From: Actinomycetes bacterium
Lineage (GTDB): Bacteria > Actinomycetota > Acidimicrobiia > Acidimicrobiales > Ilumatobacteraceae
Direction: 5' to 3'
Assembly (NCBI GenBank): GCA_025359865.1
Contig: JANYDH010000140.1
Span: 1-64,000, forward strand
DNA: 64,000 nt
Positions 15,604 through 23,809 of the stretch are shown here, piece after piece. A program made the translations under genes and the position numbers. How positions within the stretch are numbered: the stretch's first letter is position 1; each line of letters starts with the position of its first letter. A model generated the notes under the pieces. It was not told where the DNA came from. It was given only the letters and a program-made list of their open reading frames with translations, and did no database searches.

Positions 15604-15819
15604 ATGACCACTTCACGTCACGCACGCCCAGTCGCAACGCCTGGCCAGCCAGAGCAACTGACGCTGCTTTCGGCCAGCGATGTGCCTCTTCAGTTCCGCC
15701 TCGACGAGCGCACCCGCAACCGCGGGCTGGCCCATGTCCAACAGATCCGTACGCAACTCGCAGCTTTGGCTGAACAGCGCCCAACACCCGCCACACCGGT
15801 CCGGCGACGAGCGGCGTGA
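15604..15819 (+). CDS. Small hypothetical protein
   Basis: A 71-residue basic protein: LTLLSASDVPLQFRLDERTR then NRGLAHVQQIRTQLAALAEQ, ending in VRRRAA. From memory, short proteins with the FRLDERTRxxGLxHVxxIR pattern are widespread in actinobacteria, often near IS21-like elements, but I know no function. It starts 17 bp after the triple 19-bp repeat and ends directly against the stop of the convergent oxidoreductase gene. Confidence 0.5.
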   Translation: MTTSRHARPVATPGQPEQLTLLSASDVPLQFRLDERTRNRGLAHVQQIRTQLAALAEQRPTPATPVRRRAA

Positions 15820-16803
15820 TCAGCTTGCGTTGGGGGCCAGGGCGCGTACCGCGTCCCAATGCTTCAACTCCGGGTCCAATGCCAGGATCGCCAGCGAGCT
15901 GGTCGTCACGCCATTGTCGAAATACGCCTGGATCTTCGTCCTGCATTCCGCAGGCGAACCATGCACGATCAGTTCGTCCACGACGTGGTCGGGAATAGCC
16001 GCAAGCGCGGCCTTACGGTCTCCAGCCTTCCACGCATCCCACATCGGCTGCAGTACGCGTCCGCGACCGAGCCACTCATGAAACGCGGCGTAGACCGGCA
16101 CATTGAGATAGGCCGCAATGGCAAACTTGCCGGCGTCGCGTACCACCTGTGCGTTCTCGCTGGGGCAGACGAATATTCTGGCGACGATCTCTTTGTCGAC
16201 ACCTCCGGCGGCGTCGCGTACTACTGCCGCCACTTGGGCCACGTCGTGTGCGGACAGCCAATTGATGATCGCACCATCGCCTTCACGGGCGGCCAGCCTC
16301 AGCATGCCCTCGCGCAGTCCGGCCACCAGTATCGGCGGGACCTGCTCTGGCCGGATACCCATCCGGAAGCCCTGAATATCGAAGGTGTCATACGACTTGG
16401 CGACCTTCTCGCCGCTCAACGCATCACGCAGAAACCGCACCACGTCGCGGACCTTCTTGTACGGGTCCACGAACGGCACACCGTTCCACCGTTCGACAAT
16501 CACGTTGCTACTCGAACCGATACCGATCGCAAATCGGCCCGGAGCAGCATCGGCCAACGACGCGACGCTCTGCGCCAAGCAAGCCGGCGACCTGGTGTAG
16601 GCAGGCACGATCGCCGTGCCGAGCCGCAATCTCGGCTCCCAGGCAGCGGCGAGGGCCAAGGGAGTGAACGCGTCTGCGCCATCGGCTTCGGCCGACCAGA
16701 TATCGGTGTACCCCAGATCGGCCAGTTCGTTAAGTTTGTCGCGGTGGCTGTGCAACGGCCCCGGCAATGGCACCGTCATTCCCGGTCGGATCGGCATGGT
16801 CAT
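15820..16803 (-). CDS. LLM-class F420-dependent oxidoreductase
   Basis: A 327-residue TIM-barrel enzyme of the luciferase-like family using coenzyme F420 or flavin. It opens with a short strand and GYTDIWSAEADGADAFTPLA, then LRLGTAIVPAYTRSP (the bulge region near the deazaflavin) and GRFAIGIGSSSNVIVERWNG, a signature of the actinobacterial F420 subgroup. PPILVAGLREGMLRLAARE and a C-terminal ASPAECRTKI-like element (GSPAECRTKI) follow. Its ATG overlaps the stop of the thioesterase gene (ATGA), so the two form an operon. The substrate is unknown; F420 use suggests redox chemistry of an acyl or polycyclic compound. Confidence 0.85.
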   Translation of the reverse strand: MTMPIRPGMTVPLPGPLHSHRDKLNELADLGYTDIWSAEADGADAFTPLALAAAWEPRLRLGTAIVPAYTRSPACLAQSVASLADAAPGRFAIGIGSSSNVIVERWNGVPFVDPYKKVRDVVRFLRDALSGEKVAKSYDTFDIQGFRMGIRPEQVPPILVAGLREGMLRLAAREGDGAIINWLSAHDVAQVAAVVRDAAGGVDKEIVARIFVCPSENAQVVRDAGKFAIAAYLNVPVYAAFHEWLGRGRVLQPMWDAWKAGDRKAALAAIPDHVVDELIVHGSPAECRTKIQAYFDNGVTTSSLAILALDPELKHWDAVRALAPNAS

Positions 16804-17708
16804 CCGTGTGTGCTCCCCTGGTAGGTCGTGTTGGTGTAGGTCGTGCTGGTGTCGGTCGTGCTGGTGTCGGCTTCGGAAAAGCTGCTCGCCGATCGCACGG
16901 ACGGAACGTCATCGTTCCAGAACCGGACAATGCAGCTCTGGCTGGCCGTCGCGAGCAGCGTGCCGTCCTCCGCGAACATGTGGGCGAGGCCGTGGCCGAA
17001 GCCGCGCTCGACTGCGTGCGTGCGAATGTCGAGCAGCACCCATTCGGTCGGCCGCAGGTGCACCACCCGCAACGTGTTGTCGAGGCTGTTTCCGCCGCCG
17101 CGCACGCCGAGCGCTTGACCGACGCCCATCGGCACAAAGTCACCCAAGATCGCGAGCGCGGTTGCATCGACACCTTCGATCACGTCGGGAATGCGCGTCC
17201 ACATCAGGGTCTGACCATCACCGAGCGTTCCGTCCAACTCAGCCATCGGTCGACCCTTGGCCAGCCGCTGGTCGAGTCGGTTGTGGATGTGGTTCCCCTC
17301 GATGAGCGGCAACGGGCGGGCGGGGCAACGGGCGGGCGGCGGCACGTCGGGCATGGTCTCGAACTGGCCGGAGATCTCCAGCGGACGAAAGCCGAGCGCT
17401 GCATTTACCGTGAGGATCTCGCGGTTGCCCACGTGGCAGACAGCGCGAGCCTGGGTTATCTGGTGGCCCTCGACGGCAACGGTGACGTCGACGTCGAGCA
17501 CCTCGCCCGGCTTGGCATACGACAGGTACTGAGCTGTCGCCCAGATGCACTCACGCCCACTCGTCCCCTCCATCGCCGAGATCGCGGCCGCAAGACCGCA
17601 CCCCCCAAACAAGAAGTTGCCCGTCGTGCTCACGCCCTCGGTGACAGGCATGAACCACCGATACCGATTGTGGCTCTGCTCAAGGCCGAGGAAGGTGCGA
17701 CTGTCCAT
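16800..17708 (-). CDS. Acyl-CoA thioesterase-like double hot-dog protein
   Basis: A 302-residue protein with two hot-dog domains. The first has NFLFGGCGLAAAISAMEG and ATAQYLSYAKPGEVLDVDV; the second has LDNTLRVVHLRPTEWVLLDI and GFGHGLAHMFAEDGTLLATA, the pattern of TesB/PaaI-like acyl-CoA thioesterases or hydratases in actinobacteria. It likely hydrolyses an acyl-CoA. The tail is unusual: (D/Y)TSTT repeats encoded by a 15-bp tandem DNA repeat, probably disordered. It is the first gene of a two-gene operon with the F420 oxidoreductase. Confidence 0.75.
   Translation of the reverse strand: MDSRTFLGLEQSHNRYRWFMPVTEGVSTTGNFLFGGCGLAAAISAMEGTSGRECIWATAQYLSYAKPGEVLDVDVTVAVEGHQITQARAVCHVGNREILTVNAALGFRPLEISGQFETMPDVPPPARCPARPLPLIEGNHIHNRLDQRLAKGRPMAELDGTLGDGQTLMWTRIPDVIEGVDATALAILGDFVPMGVGQALGVRGGGNSLDNTLRVVHLRPTEWVLLDIRTHAVERGFGHGLAHMFAEDGTLLATASQSCIVRFWNDDVPSVRSASSFSEADTSTTDTSTTYTNTTYQGSTHG
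16821..16865 (-). repeat. 15-bp tandem repeat in the thioesterase 3' end
   Basis: Three 15-bp units (16821, 16836, 16851) differing at one or two positions encode the repeats in DTSTTDTSTTYTNTT. The unit is a multiple of three, so copy-number change would lengthen the tail without shifting frame. Confidence 0.8.
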
Positions 17709-17785
17709 GGTCGCCAGACTCTACGCGTCCGACCACTGGCGGAAGGCACCCGTCAAAGGCGTTTGGGTCACCCGCTGTCGCGCGG

Positions 17786-18586
17786 TCATGCCTGCGACAG
17801 TCGGGCCCATATCAGGATGCGACGAAACGGGAAGAAATGCGGCTCATGTCGCCCGAGTTCGTCAAGGAGTTGGTGCTCGTAGTCGACAAGGAACCGGTGG
17901 AACAGTTCTTCGGAAAGTCGAGTCTTGAACCGCGTGAGGGTCGTTCCCTTGACCCATTCGAATGCATCGCGACTGCTCGGCAGCACATGCGGGTACACGG
18001 TCATGCGGACATGTTGACGCTCGAAGCCGAGATCGTAGAGCAGTTGCGCGTACTGCTCAGGCCGCAGCACGTTGGTTTCGACGGGGTCGACAGGCGGGCC
18101 TGCTATCCCAAACGCCGAGAGGTACGGCTCGGCCGCCGCCAGCCTGGATGCGACACGGTGGGTCGGTGAGTCGGCATTGGCAGGCACCTGCACCGCGATC
18201 TGCCCGCCAGGTGCGAGCGCCCCGGTCCAGCGGCGCAGCACTTCGCCGTGGTCTGGCACCCATTGCAGGCTCGCTGCCGCAAGGATGAGGTCGTGCTCAT
18301 GGTTCGAGCTCCACGCCGAGATGTCGCCGTGGCTGAACTGCACAGAGGGCGTCGCGTGCAGTGAAGCAGCGCCAAGCATTGCGGCGGAGTGGTCGATCCC
18401 GAGGATCTCTTCGATTTCGAGTCGGTCTGCAGCGAGCGCGGTGAGTTCCCCGGTGCCACATCCCAGATCGACTGCCCGGAGGAACTTCGCGGGCTCGACC
18501 AGCGCGAGGAGGTCGTGAAACGGCTGTGCACGCTCGTTTGCAAAGCGCCGGTACTGCTCTGGATCCCAGCCGTCCATCGATGCCAT
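17786..18586 (-). CDS. tam: Trans-aconitate 2-methyltransferase
   Basis: A 266-residue class I SAM-dependent methyltransferase. SAM-binding motif I is AVDLGCGTGELTALAA, followed by ILGIDHSAAML (motif II acidic residue) and ASLQWVPDHGEVLRRW, which with NADSPTHRV and an aromatic-rich C-terminal half matches the Tam family. Tam methylates trans-aconitate, a side product inhibiting aconitase. It begins WDPEQYRRFANERAQPF, the usual Tam start. A TACAAT -10 with TTGCAA -35 places the transcription start at the ATG, so it is probably leaderless. It is divergent from the MFS gene. Confidence 0.88.
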   Translation of the reverse strand: MASMDGWDPEQYRRFANERAQPFHDLLALVEPAKFLRAVDLGCGTGELTALAADRLEIEEILGIDHSAAMLGAASLHATPSVQFSHGDISAWSSNHEHDLILAAASLQWVPDHGEVLRRWTGALAPGGQIAVQVPANADSPTHRVASRLAAAEPYLSAFGIAGPPVDPVETNVLRPEQYAQLLYDLGFERQHVRMTVYPHVLPSSRDAFEWVKGTTLTRFKTRLSEELFHRFLVDYEHQLLDELGRHEPHFFPFRRILIWARLSQA

Positions 18587-18593
18587 GACTTGT

Positions 18594-18621
18594 ATTGTAC
18601 TTGTATATACCCGCGTTGCAA
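18594..18621 (-). promoter_or_regulatory. Predicted leaderless promoter of tam
   Basis: On the minus strand TTGCAA (18621-18616), 16-nt spacer, TACAAT (18599-18594), with a predicted start at about 18587, next to the ATG at 18586. The TA-rich segment TTGTATTGTACTTGTATA is shared with the divergent MFS gene and may hold its promoter too. Confidence 0.5.
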
Positions 18622-18669
18622 GGCCCTCGCTCGGCGGCCCATGACGTTTCAGAAGTAGGCTCCATCACC

Positions 18670-20046
18670 ATGCCCAGGAGCGAGAACGCGCCGGCATTCA
18701 GTTCGAGCCAGCGACGGCTCGCGATCGGCCTCGTGCTCGGCGTCACACTCGTCGCGTTCGAAGCGACTGCGGTGATCACCGCCCTGCCAACGATCACCGA
18801 CGAATTGCACGGTGACTCGCTCTACGGGCTCACGCTCGCGTCGTACACATTGGCCGATCTTGCTGCTCTGGTCGCAGCCGGTGCGCTGTCGGATCGCAAG
18901 GGGCCACGGCTGCCATTCATCCTCAGCATCGGTGTTTTCGTGTTGGGCCTCGTCGTTGCAGGCGCGGCTGGGTCGATGCCGATCGTGGTGCTCGGGCGCA
19001 CCCTGCAGGGCGCTGGCACCGGCGGCCTGGCACCCATTGCGTATGTGCTGGTCAAACGGGCCTTTCCCGACAACCGCCAAGGCACGATGTATGCGGTCCT
19101 GTCGGCGGGTTGGGTACTGCCCAGCCTAGTGGCACCGTTTTTCGCCGGATTCGTCACCCAGCACTTCGGCTGGCGATGGGTGTTCCTCGGACTCATCCCC
19201 TTCGCCGTCGCGGTCGGGGCCCTCGCCAGCAGGCCGATGCGGGTATACGGCCCGGTGGATCATGCCCAACCACAAGCACCCTCACGAATCGCGTGGGCGG
19301 TCGCCGCAGCGGGAGGTATCGGCGCATTCGTGATTGGGCTGCGGTCGGCGAACCTGTTCGCTGCGGTCGCCGTTTCCGTCGGTGGCCTCACCATCGCTCT
19401 CCCATCGCTGCGTCGCCTCATGCCACCAGGCTTCCTCACCGCGCGTCGCGGAATACCCGCTGTACTCGTGTGCCGCACCCTTGCCACTGCCACGTTTCTC
19501 GGCATCGACAGCTTCGTGCCACTGGCTGCCGACCGCATCCATGGCGCAACTCCATTGGTGCAAGGCCTCGTCATCATCGGCGCCGCACTGGCGTGGACGG
19601 CCGGGCAGGCGATCATCGCCCGCCGACCGCATACTGAACCGCGTCGGGCCGTCGCTCTTGGCTACTGCCTGCTGATCATCGGGATCATCCTGGTGACACC
19701 CGTGCTCTGGGCGGGCTGGCCGCTCTGGGCAACGTTCCTGTCGTGGCCCATCGGCGGCCTCGGGATGGGCATTCTGTTCAATCCCACGACCGTTGTATCG
19801 ATGAGCTACGCCGACCCCGGCCAGGAGGGTAAGATCAGTGGCCAGATCCACCTCGCCGACTCGCTCGGCTTTTCGGTGATGGGCGGTCTCGGCGGCGCGA
19901 TCGTTGCGATAGCGGATCGAACGTCGATCGATCTCGCCAGTGCGCTCGGCGCGGTGTTCGGGCTGGCCATCTGCTTCGCCGTGGTCGGGCTCGTGGCGTC
20001 GAGACGGGTAGAGGGTCGGGGTGAGGGTCGGGGGGCACTGGCCTAA
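18670..20046 (+). CDS. MFS multidrug-type exporter
   Basis: A 458-residue membrane protein of the major facilitator superfamily, probable drug:proton antiporter of the DHA2/EmrB side. Motif A-like GALSDRKGPRLPF follows TM2, motif C-like GAGTGGLAPIAYVLVKRAFP and GWVLPSLVAPFFAGFV mark helices 4-5, and ITALPTITDELHG after TM1 is the typical DHA2 sequence. About 12 to 14 helices are expected. ATG 18670 is chosen as the first start matching the family N-terminus (MPRSENAPAF then helix 1). The C-terminal tail is a short basic VEGRGEGRG repeat. Sits divergent from tam and 15 bp before the CoA-transferase gene. Substrate unknown. Confidence 0.85.
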   Translation: MPRSENAPAFSSSQRRLAIGLVLGVTLVAFEATAVITALPTITDELHGDSLYGLTLASYTLADLAALVAAGALSDRKGPRLPFILSIGVFVLGLVVAGAAGSMPIVVLGRTLQGAGTGGLAPIAYVLVKRAFPDNRQGTMYAVLSAGWVLPSLVAPFFAGFVTQHFGWRWVFLGLIPFAVAVGALASRPMRVYGPVDHAQPQAPSRIAWAVAAAGGIGAFVIGLRSANLFAAVAVSVGGLTIALPSLRRLMPPGFLTARRGIPAVLVCRTLATATFLGIDSFVPLAADRIHGATPLVQGLVIIGAALAWTAGQAIIARRPHTEPRRAVALGYCLLIIGIILVTPVLWAGWPLWATFLSWPIGGLGMGILFNPTTVVSMSYADPGQEGKISGQIHLADSLGFSVMGGLGGAIVAIADRTSIDLASALGAVFGLAICFAVVGLVASRRVEGRGEGRGALA

Positions 20047-20061
20047 ACCGATAGGAGGTGA

Positions 20062-21288
20062 ATGACGACCCCCGATAGCGATGTTCCCCGGAGGAAGTGC
20101 CACGATGCGCCGATGGGGCCACTGTCTGGTGTGAACGTCGTCGACATGTCTGTGATGATCTCGGGGCCGCTCGCCGGGATGATGCTTGCGGACCAGGGTG
20201 CTTCGGTGGTGAAAGTCGAGTCGCCCGGACTGGGCGACATCATGCGGTTCCTCGGCTCCAGTAAAGGCGGGATGACCGGGATCTTCGCGAACAACAACCG
20301 TGGCAAGCGCAGCCTGGTGGTCGATCTCAAGAATCCGGTCGGGGTCGAGATGATGCAGGCACTGGTCTCCCGAGCAGATGTGCTCATCCAGAACTTCCGG
20401 CCAGGAGCAGTCGAGCGGCTCGGCCTCGGCTACCACGACATGGCGGCGATCAACCCAGACCTCATCTACGTCAGCATCAGTGGATACGGACCGGACGGGC
20501 CGAACAGCCACCGGCGCGTGTACGACAACGTGATCCAGGCCGCGTCCGGCCTGGCCTCCGTGCAGGGTGATCCTGTTACCGGCGTGCCGTCGCTGTTTCG
20601 CACATTGCTGTGCGACAAGGTCACGTCGTACACGGCGATCCAGGCGATCACGGCAGCGTTGTATGCCCGCGCCACAGGCAAGGCTCGCGGGCAGCACATC
20701 GTGCTCGCCATGCTCGATGCAGCGGTTGCGTTCATGTGGCCCGACTCGGCGATGGACGCAATGCTCGTCGACGACGATGCCAACCGATCTCCGACGATCG
20801 GCTCCAACTACTCGATCACATCATTGGCCGATGGGTTCATCAGCGCGAGCGCAGTGACCGATGCCGAGTTCCATGGTCTGTGTGCCGCATTTGGACATCC
20901 CGAATTGGGCGATGATCCACGCTTTGCGACGGCACTCGCGCGCAGCCAGCACATCTCGGAACTCGTGGCCATGATGGTTCAGTACGCGTCGGAGATCACC
21001 CTCGATCAGTTCCTCGTCGGTGCCGAGGCGCACGATGTACCGGCGTCGCAGATCAACACCCTCGCCGGTCTGCCGCATGACCCACAGGTGATCCACAACG
21101 AGATCTTCATCGAACGGCAGCACCCGCTTGCGGGTTCGGTGCGCGAGCCGCGGCCCGCGCCACGATTCTCGGCCACCCCGGCCACGGTGTCGTCACACGC
21201 ACCGTCGTTCGGTCAGCACAGCGACGAAATCGCCACCGAGTTGGGCTTCGATGCGGCTGTGCTGCGAGCCGCTGGCGTCATCCACTGA
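20062..21288 (+). CDS. CaiB/BaiF family (class III) CoA transferase
   Basis: A 408-residue enzyme that moves CoA between carboxylic acids or racemises acyl-CoAs. AGGAGG lies 4 nt before ATG 20062, fixing the start, although the conserved domain begins near residue 19 (GPLSGVNVVDMSVMISGPLA). The family blocks are complete: ADQGASVVKVESPGLGD, NNNRGKRSLVVDLKN, VLIQNFRPGAVERLGLGY, YVSISGYGPDGP. The probable catalytic Asp is D185 in LLCDKVTSYTAIQAI. It follows the MFS gene closely, so they may be one operon. Substrates cannot be told; formyl-CoA transferase and racemase members look alike at this level. Confidence 0.9.
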   Translation: MTTPDSDVPRRKCHDAPMGPLSGVNVVDMSVMISGPLAGMMLADQGASVVKVESPGLGDIMRFLGSSKGGMTGIFANNNRGKRSLVVDLKNPVGVEMMQALVSRADVLIQNFRPGAVERLGLGYHDMAAINPDLIYVSISGYGPDGPNSHRRVYDNVIQAASGLASVQGDPVTGVPSLFRTLLCDKVTSYTAIQAITAALYARATGKARGQHIVLAMLDAAVAFMWPDSAMDAMLVDDDANRSPTIGSNYSITSLADGFISASAVTDAEFHGLCAAFGHPELGDDPRFATALARSQHISELVAMMVQYASEITLDQFLVGAEAHDVPASQINTLAGLPHDPQVIHNEIFIERQHPLAGSVREPRPAPRFSATPATVSSHAPSFGQHSDEIATELGFDAAVLRAAGVIH

Positions 21289-21305
21289 TCTTCGGCGATT
21301 CGGCG

Positions 21306-23123
21306 ATGGGAACCGAACGCGCCGGTTGGACGTGTATGGGCGTGCGGACTTCTGCGCTGCTGCTCGGCGCGCTCGTCATCGGAGCGGTGGTCACGTTCGA
21401 TCCGGGCGGATGGTCGCCGTTCGGTCCGGCGAAGTGGCTGGCGGTCTCGACGCTGTCGCTCGCCGGTGGTGGGCTGGCACTGTGGACCGGCCGAGCGACC
21501 GTCGATCGTAGTACGGCTCGATGCTGGACCGCTCTGCTGGTGATGCTGTGCCTCGGCGCAGTGGCAAACGGTGATGTCCGGACGGCACTGCTTGGGCACC
21601 CCGAACGCCATCTCGGGCTGGCGACCTGGTTGTTGTTCGCATTGCTCTTCGCCGCTGGTCAGCAGTTGCGCGACGTCCGTGAGAGGCGGGTCATCGAGCG
21701 GGCGCTCGCGATCTCGGCAGTCGCCCTCGGTGCGTACGCGATGTGGGAGTTACTCGTCGGACGACCCGTCGCGATCGCTGCCATCACGAGTCGTCTCACC
21801 GGGTCGTTCGGGTCCGCCGCCTACCTGGGAGCGGCAGCATGCCTGCTCGTCCCAGCAGCGGGCGGTCTGGCCTTCGACCGTAACGAACGACGTGAGTGGC
21901 GCCTGGTCGCAGCCGCCGGGGTCGGGCTCGGACTCGTTGCATTGATCGGCTCCGGAGCCCGCGCTGCATGGCTAGGCGGGCTGAGCGTGTTGATCGTTGC
22001 GATGGTCAAACTGCGCCCCAGCCGCCGCCTTGTACTCGGCGTGTTCACGCTTGTCGCGATCGGGTTCGCGGTGATCGCACCTCGCTTGGGTGCTATCACC
22101 ACTCGCTCGGTCGGCGCGGCTTCACGACTGGACGAGTGGGCGGTCGCTGCCCGCGTGATCGGCGATCATCCGCTGATCGGTGTGGGGCCTGAGGGCTACC
22201 GGATCGCCGTCGCGGAGGGAATCGACCGCAACTACGAACGCACCTACGGGCGCGACCGCGTACTTCCAGATCGCGCGCATAGCGCACCGATCGACGTGGC
22301 TCTGGCGGGTGGCCTTCCCGCCGGAATCGCCTACGTCGTGTTGCTAGCGCTGCTCGGCAAACGGATGTGGTCCAGCATCCGCCGGGATGGTCCTGCCACC
22401 ACCGTCGGAGTCGCCGCAGGCGTGCTCGCGTATGGCGTTCAACAACTTCTGCTGTTCCCACTGGCCGAAATCGACCCGGTTGCGTGGCTGTGTTGCGGGA
22501 TGGTGATCGCATCTACCGCGAACCCGGCGTCGCCCGAGCGCGCCTCGCGGTGGACGTTCACGGCCCGTCGCGTTGCAGGAGGACTGATGCTGCTGCTCGT
22601 TCCGGTCGCCTTCATCGCCGGGGTGCTTGACGTTGCCGCCGACCGATTGGCGAGGGGGTCGATCCTCGCACTTGCGGCCGGCGAGTCTGCAAATGCGGTC
22701 GACGATGCCGCGCGGGCCGTGCGGTTACGCCCCGACAACATCCGGTATCGCGTGATTGCCGCAGATGCGTACGCCGCTTCGGCAACACTTGCCGACATCG
22801 ACGACGCCATCACCGACATCAACGCGGCGCTCTCCTGGTCGCCGCACGACCTCATCGCAGGCGAAGCACTCGGATCGCTGATGCTGCAACGCGCCCGAAT
22901 CACCGGCGATCAGCGCGACACCTTCGCAGCGCTGCAGCAATGGGAGCACTTGGTTGCACGCGACCCGCATCGCGCATTTTGGCAAGTTCAGCTCGGCCGG
23001 GTCGCGGTCCTGACCGGTGATCGTGATCTGGCCAGAACGGCATGGACAACCGCCGCCGACCTGTCGCCCAACGACCCAACAGCCGTTGAGCTGCTCGCTG
23101 CGCTGGATCAATCGACCCCGTGA
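21306..23123 (+). CDS. O-antigen ligase/Wzy-like membrane protein with C-terminal TPR region
   Basis: A 605-residue protein with 10-12 membrane helices (to about residue 450) and a soluble C-terminal helical region with tetratricopeptide-like repeats (AAGESANAVDDAARAVRLRP, then a pair ending AADLSPNDPTAVELLAAL). The Wzy_C region is marked by TGSFGSAAYLGAAACLLVPA, GSGARAAWLGG and AARVIGDHPLIGVGPEGYR followed by DRAHSAPIDVALAGG, the periplasmic loop of O-antigen ligases and polymerases. It likely joins or polymerises surface glycans. It overlaps the sigma-factor gene (GTGA), an unusual pairing. A second start at 21336 is possible. Confidence 0.8.
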   Translation: MGTERAGWTCMGVRTSALLLGALVIGAVVTFDPGGWSPFGPAKWLAVSTLSLAGGGLALWTGRATVDRSTARCWTALLVMLCLGAVANGDVRTALLGHPERHLGLATWLLFALLFAAGQQLRDVRERRVIERALAISAVALGAYAMWELLVGRPVAIAAITSRLTGSFGSAAYLGAAACLLVPAAGGLAFDRNERREWRLVAAAGVGLGLVALIGSGARAAWLGGLSVLIVAMVKLRPSRRLVLGVFTLVAIGFAVIAPRLGAITTRSVGAASRLDEWAVAARVIGDHPLIGVGPEGYRIAVAEGIDRNYERTYGRDRVLPDRAHSAPIDVALAGGLPAGIAYVVLLALLGKRMWSSIRRDGPATTVGVAAGVLAYGVQQLLLFPLAEIDPVAWLCCGMVIASTANPASPERASRWTFTARRVAGGLMLLLVPVAFIAGVLDVAADRLARGSILALAAGESANAVDDAARAVRLRPDNIRYRVIAADAYAASATLADIDDAITDINAALSWSPHDLIAGEALGSLMLQRARITGDQRDTFAALQQWEHLVARDPHRAFWQVQLGRVAVLTGDRDLARTAWTTAADLSPNDPTAVELLAALDQSTP

Positions 23124-23809
23124 CCCCGGCTCCTGGGGATCTGCCGATATTGACGGAACCGAATCAGCTCGCTGGGGGTGTACCAGACGTGCAGATCGCG
23201 ATCGACCTCCCAGTAATGGAGCGCCGAGTGATGGAGCGCCCGGCGATGGAGCTTCCAGCGGGGATCACGCACACTTCGTGCGTAGCCGAAGTGTCCGTGG
23301 TCCCAGCCTTCGACGACTTCTATCGAGCGCATCGTGGCACTGTAGGACGGGCGCTGGCGATCACCCTTCGCGACAGCGACTTGGCATCTGACGCAGTCGA
23401 CGAGGCGATGGCCCGCGCGTACCAGCACTGGGCCAAGGTCGGGGTCCTCGACAGTCCTGCCGGCTGGGTCTACCGCGTCGGGTTGAACTGGAGTCGCTCG
23501 TTTCTTCGGCGGGCACTGCGGCCGGCGCCGATCTGGGTGAGCGGACCCACATCAACAGCTGCTCCGTCGATGGCCGACCCGGCCATCGACCACGCCATCA
23601 GCCAGCTCTCCATCGACCAGCGATCGGTGATCGTGTGCCGGTTCCTGATCGGCTACTCCGAGGCGCAGACCGCCGCGGCGCTGCACATTCGACCTGGCAC
23701 CGTGAAGAGCCGCCTCCACCGGGCCACCGCCCAGTTACGGGTGCTGCTGGGCCACCTCGAAGAACCCGCCAGCACGACGACCAGCACGACCGAACAGGAC
23801 CCGTCATGA
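23120..23809 (+). CDS. ECF-type RNA polymerase sigma factor
   Basis: A 229-residue sigma-70-family protein. Region 2 is FDDFYRAHRGTVGRALAITL with DLASDAVDEAMARAYQHWAK; region 4 is ISQLSIDQRSVIVCRFLIGY then SEAQTAAALHIRPGTVKSRL, a textbook sigma4 helix-turn-helix. The GTG overlaps the upstream stop, but the first 70 residues look non-homologous; a later ATG among three repeated ATGGAGC motifs (23217-23255) could be the true start. A 4-bp overlap couples it to a membrane protein with a cytosolic N-terminus, its probable anti-sigma partner. Target genes are not known. Confidence 0.85.
   Translation: MTPAPGDLPILTEPNQLAGGVPDVQIAIDLPVMERRVMERPAMELPAGITHTSCVAEVSVVPAFDDFYRAHRGTVGRALAITLRDSDLASDAVDEAMARAYQHWAKVGVLDSPAGWVYRVGLNWSRSFLRRALRPAPIWVSGPTSTAAPSMADPAIDHAISQLSIDQRSVIVCRFLIGYSEAQTAAALHIRPGTVKSRLHRATAQLRVLLGHLEEPASTTTSTTEQDPS

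Noticed and set aside
19282-20697. 471-codon minus-strand frame across the MFS and CoA-transferase genes
   Set aside because: Spans two well-supported plus-strand genes and their spacer; composition is His/Arg/Asp-rich shadow type.
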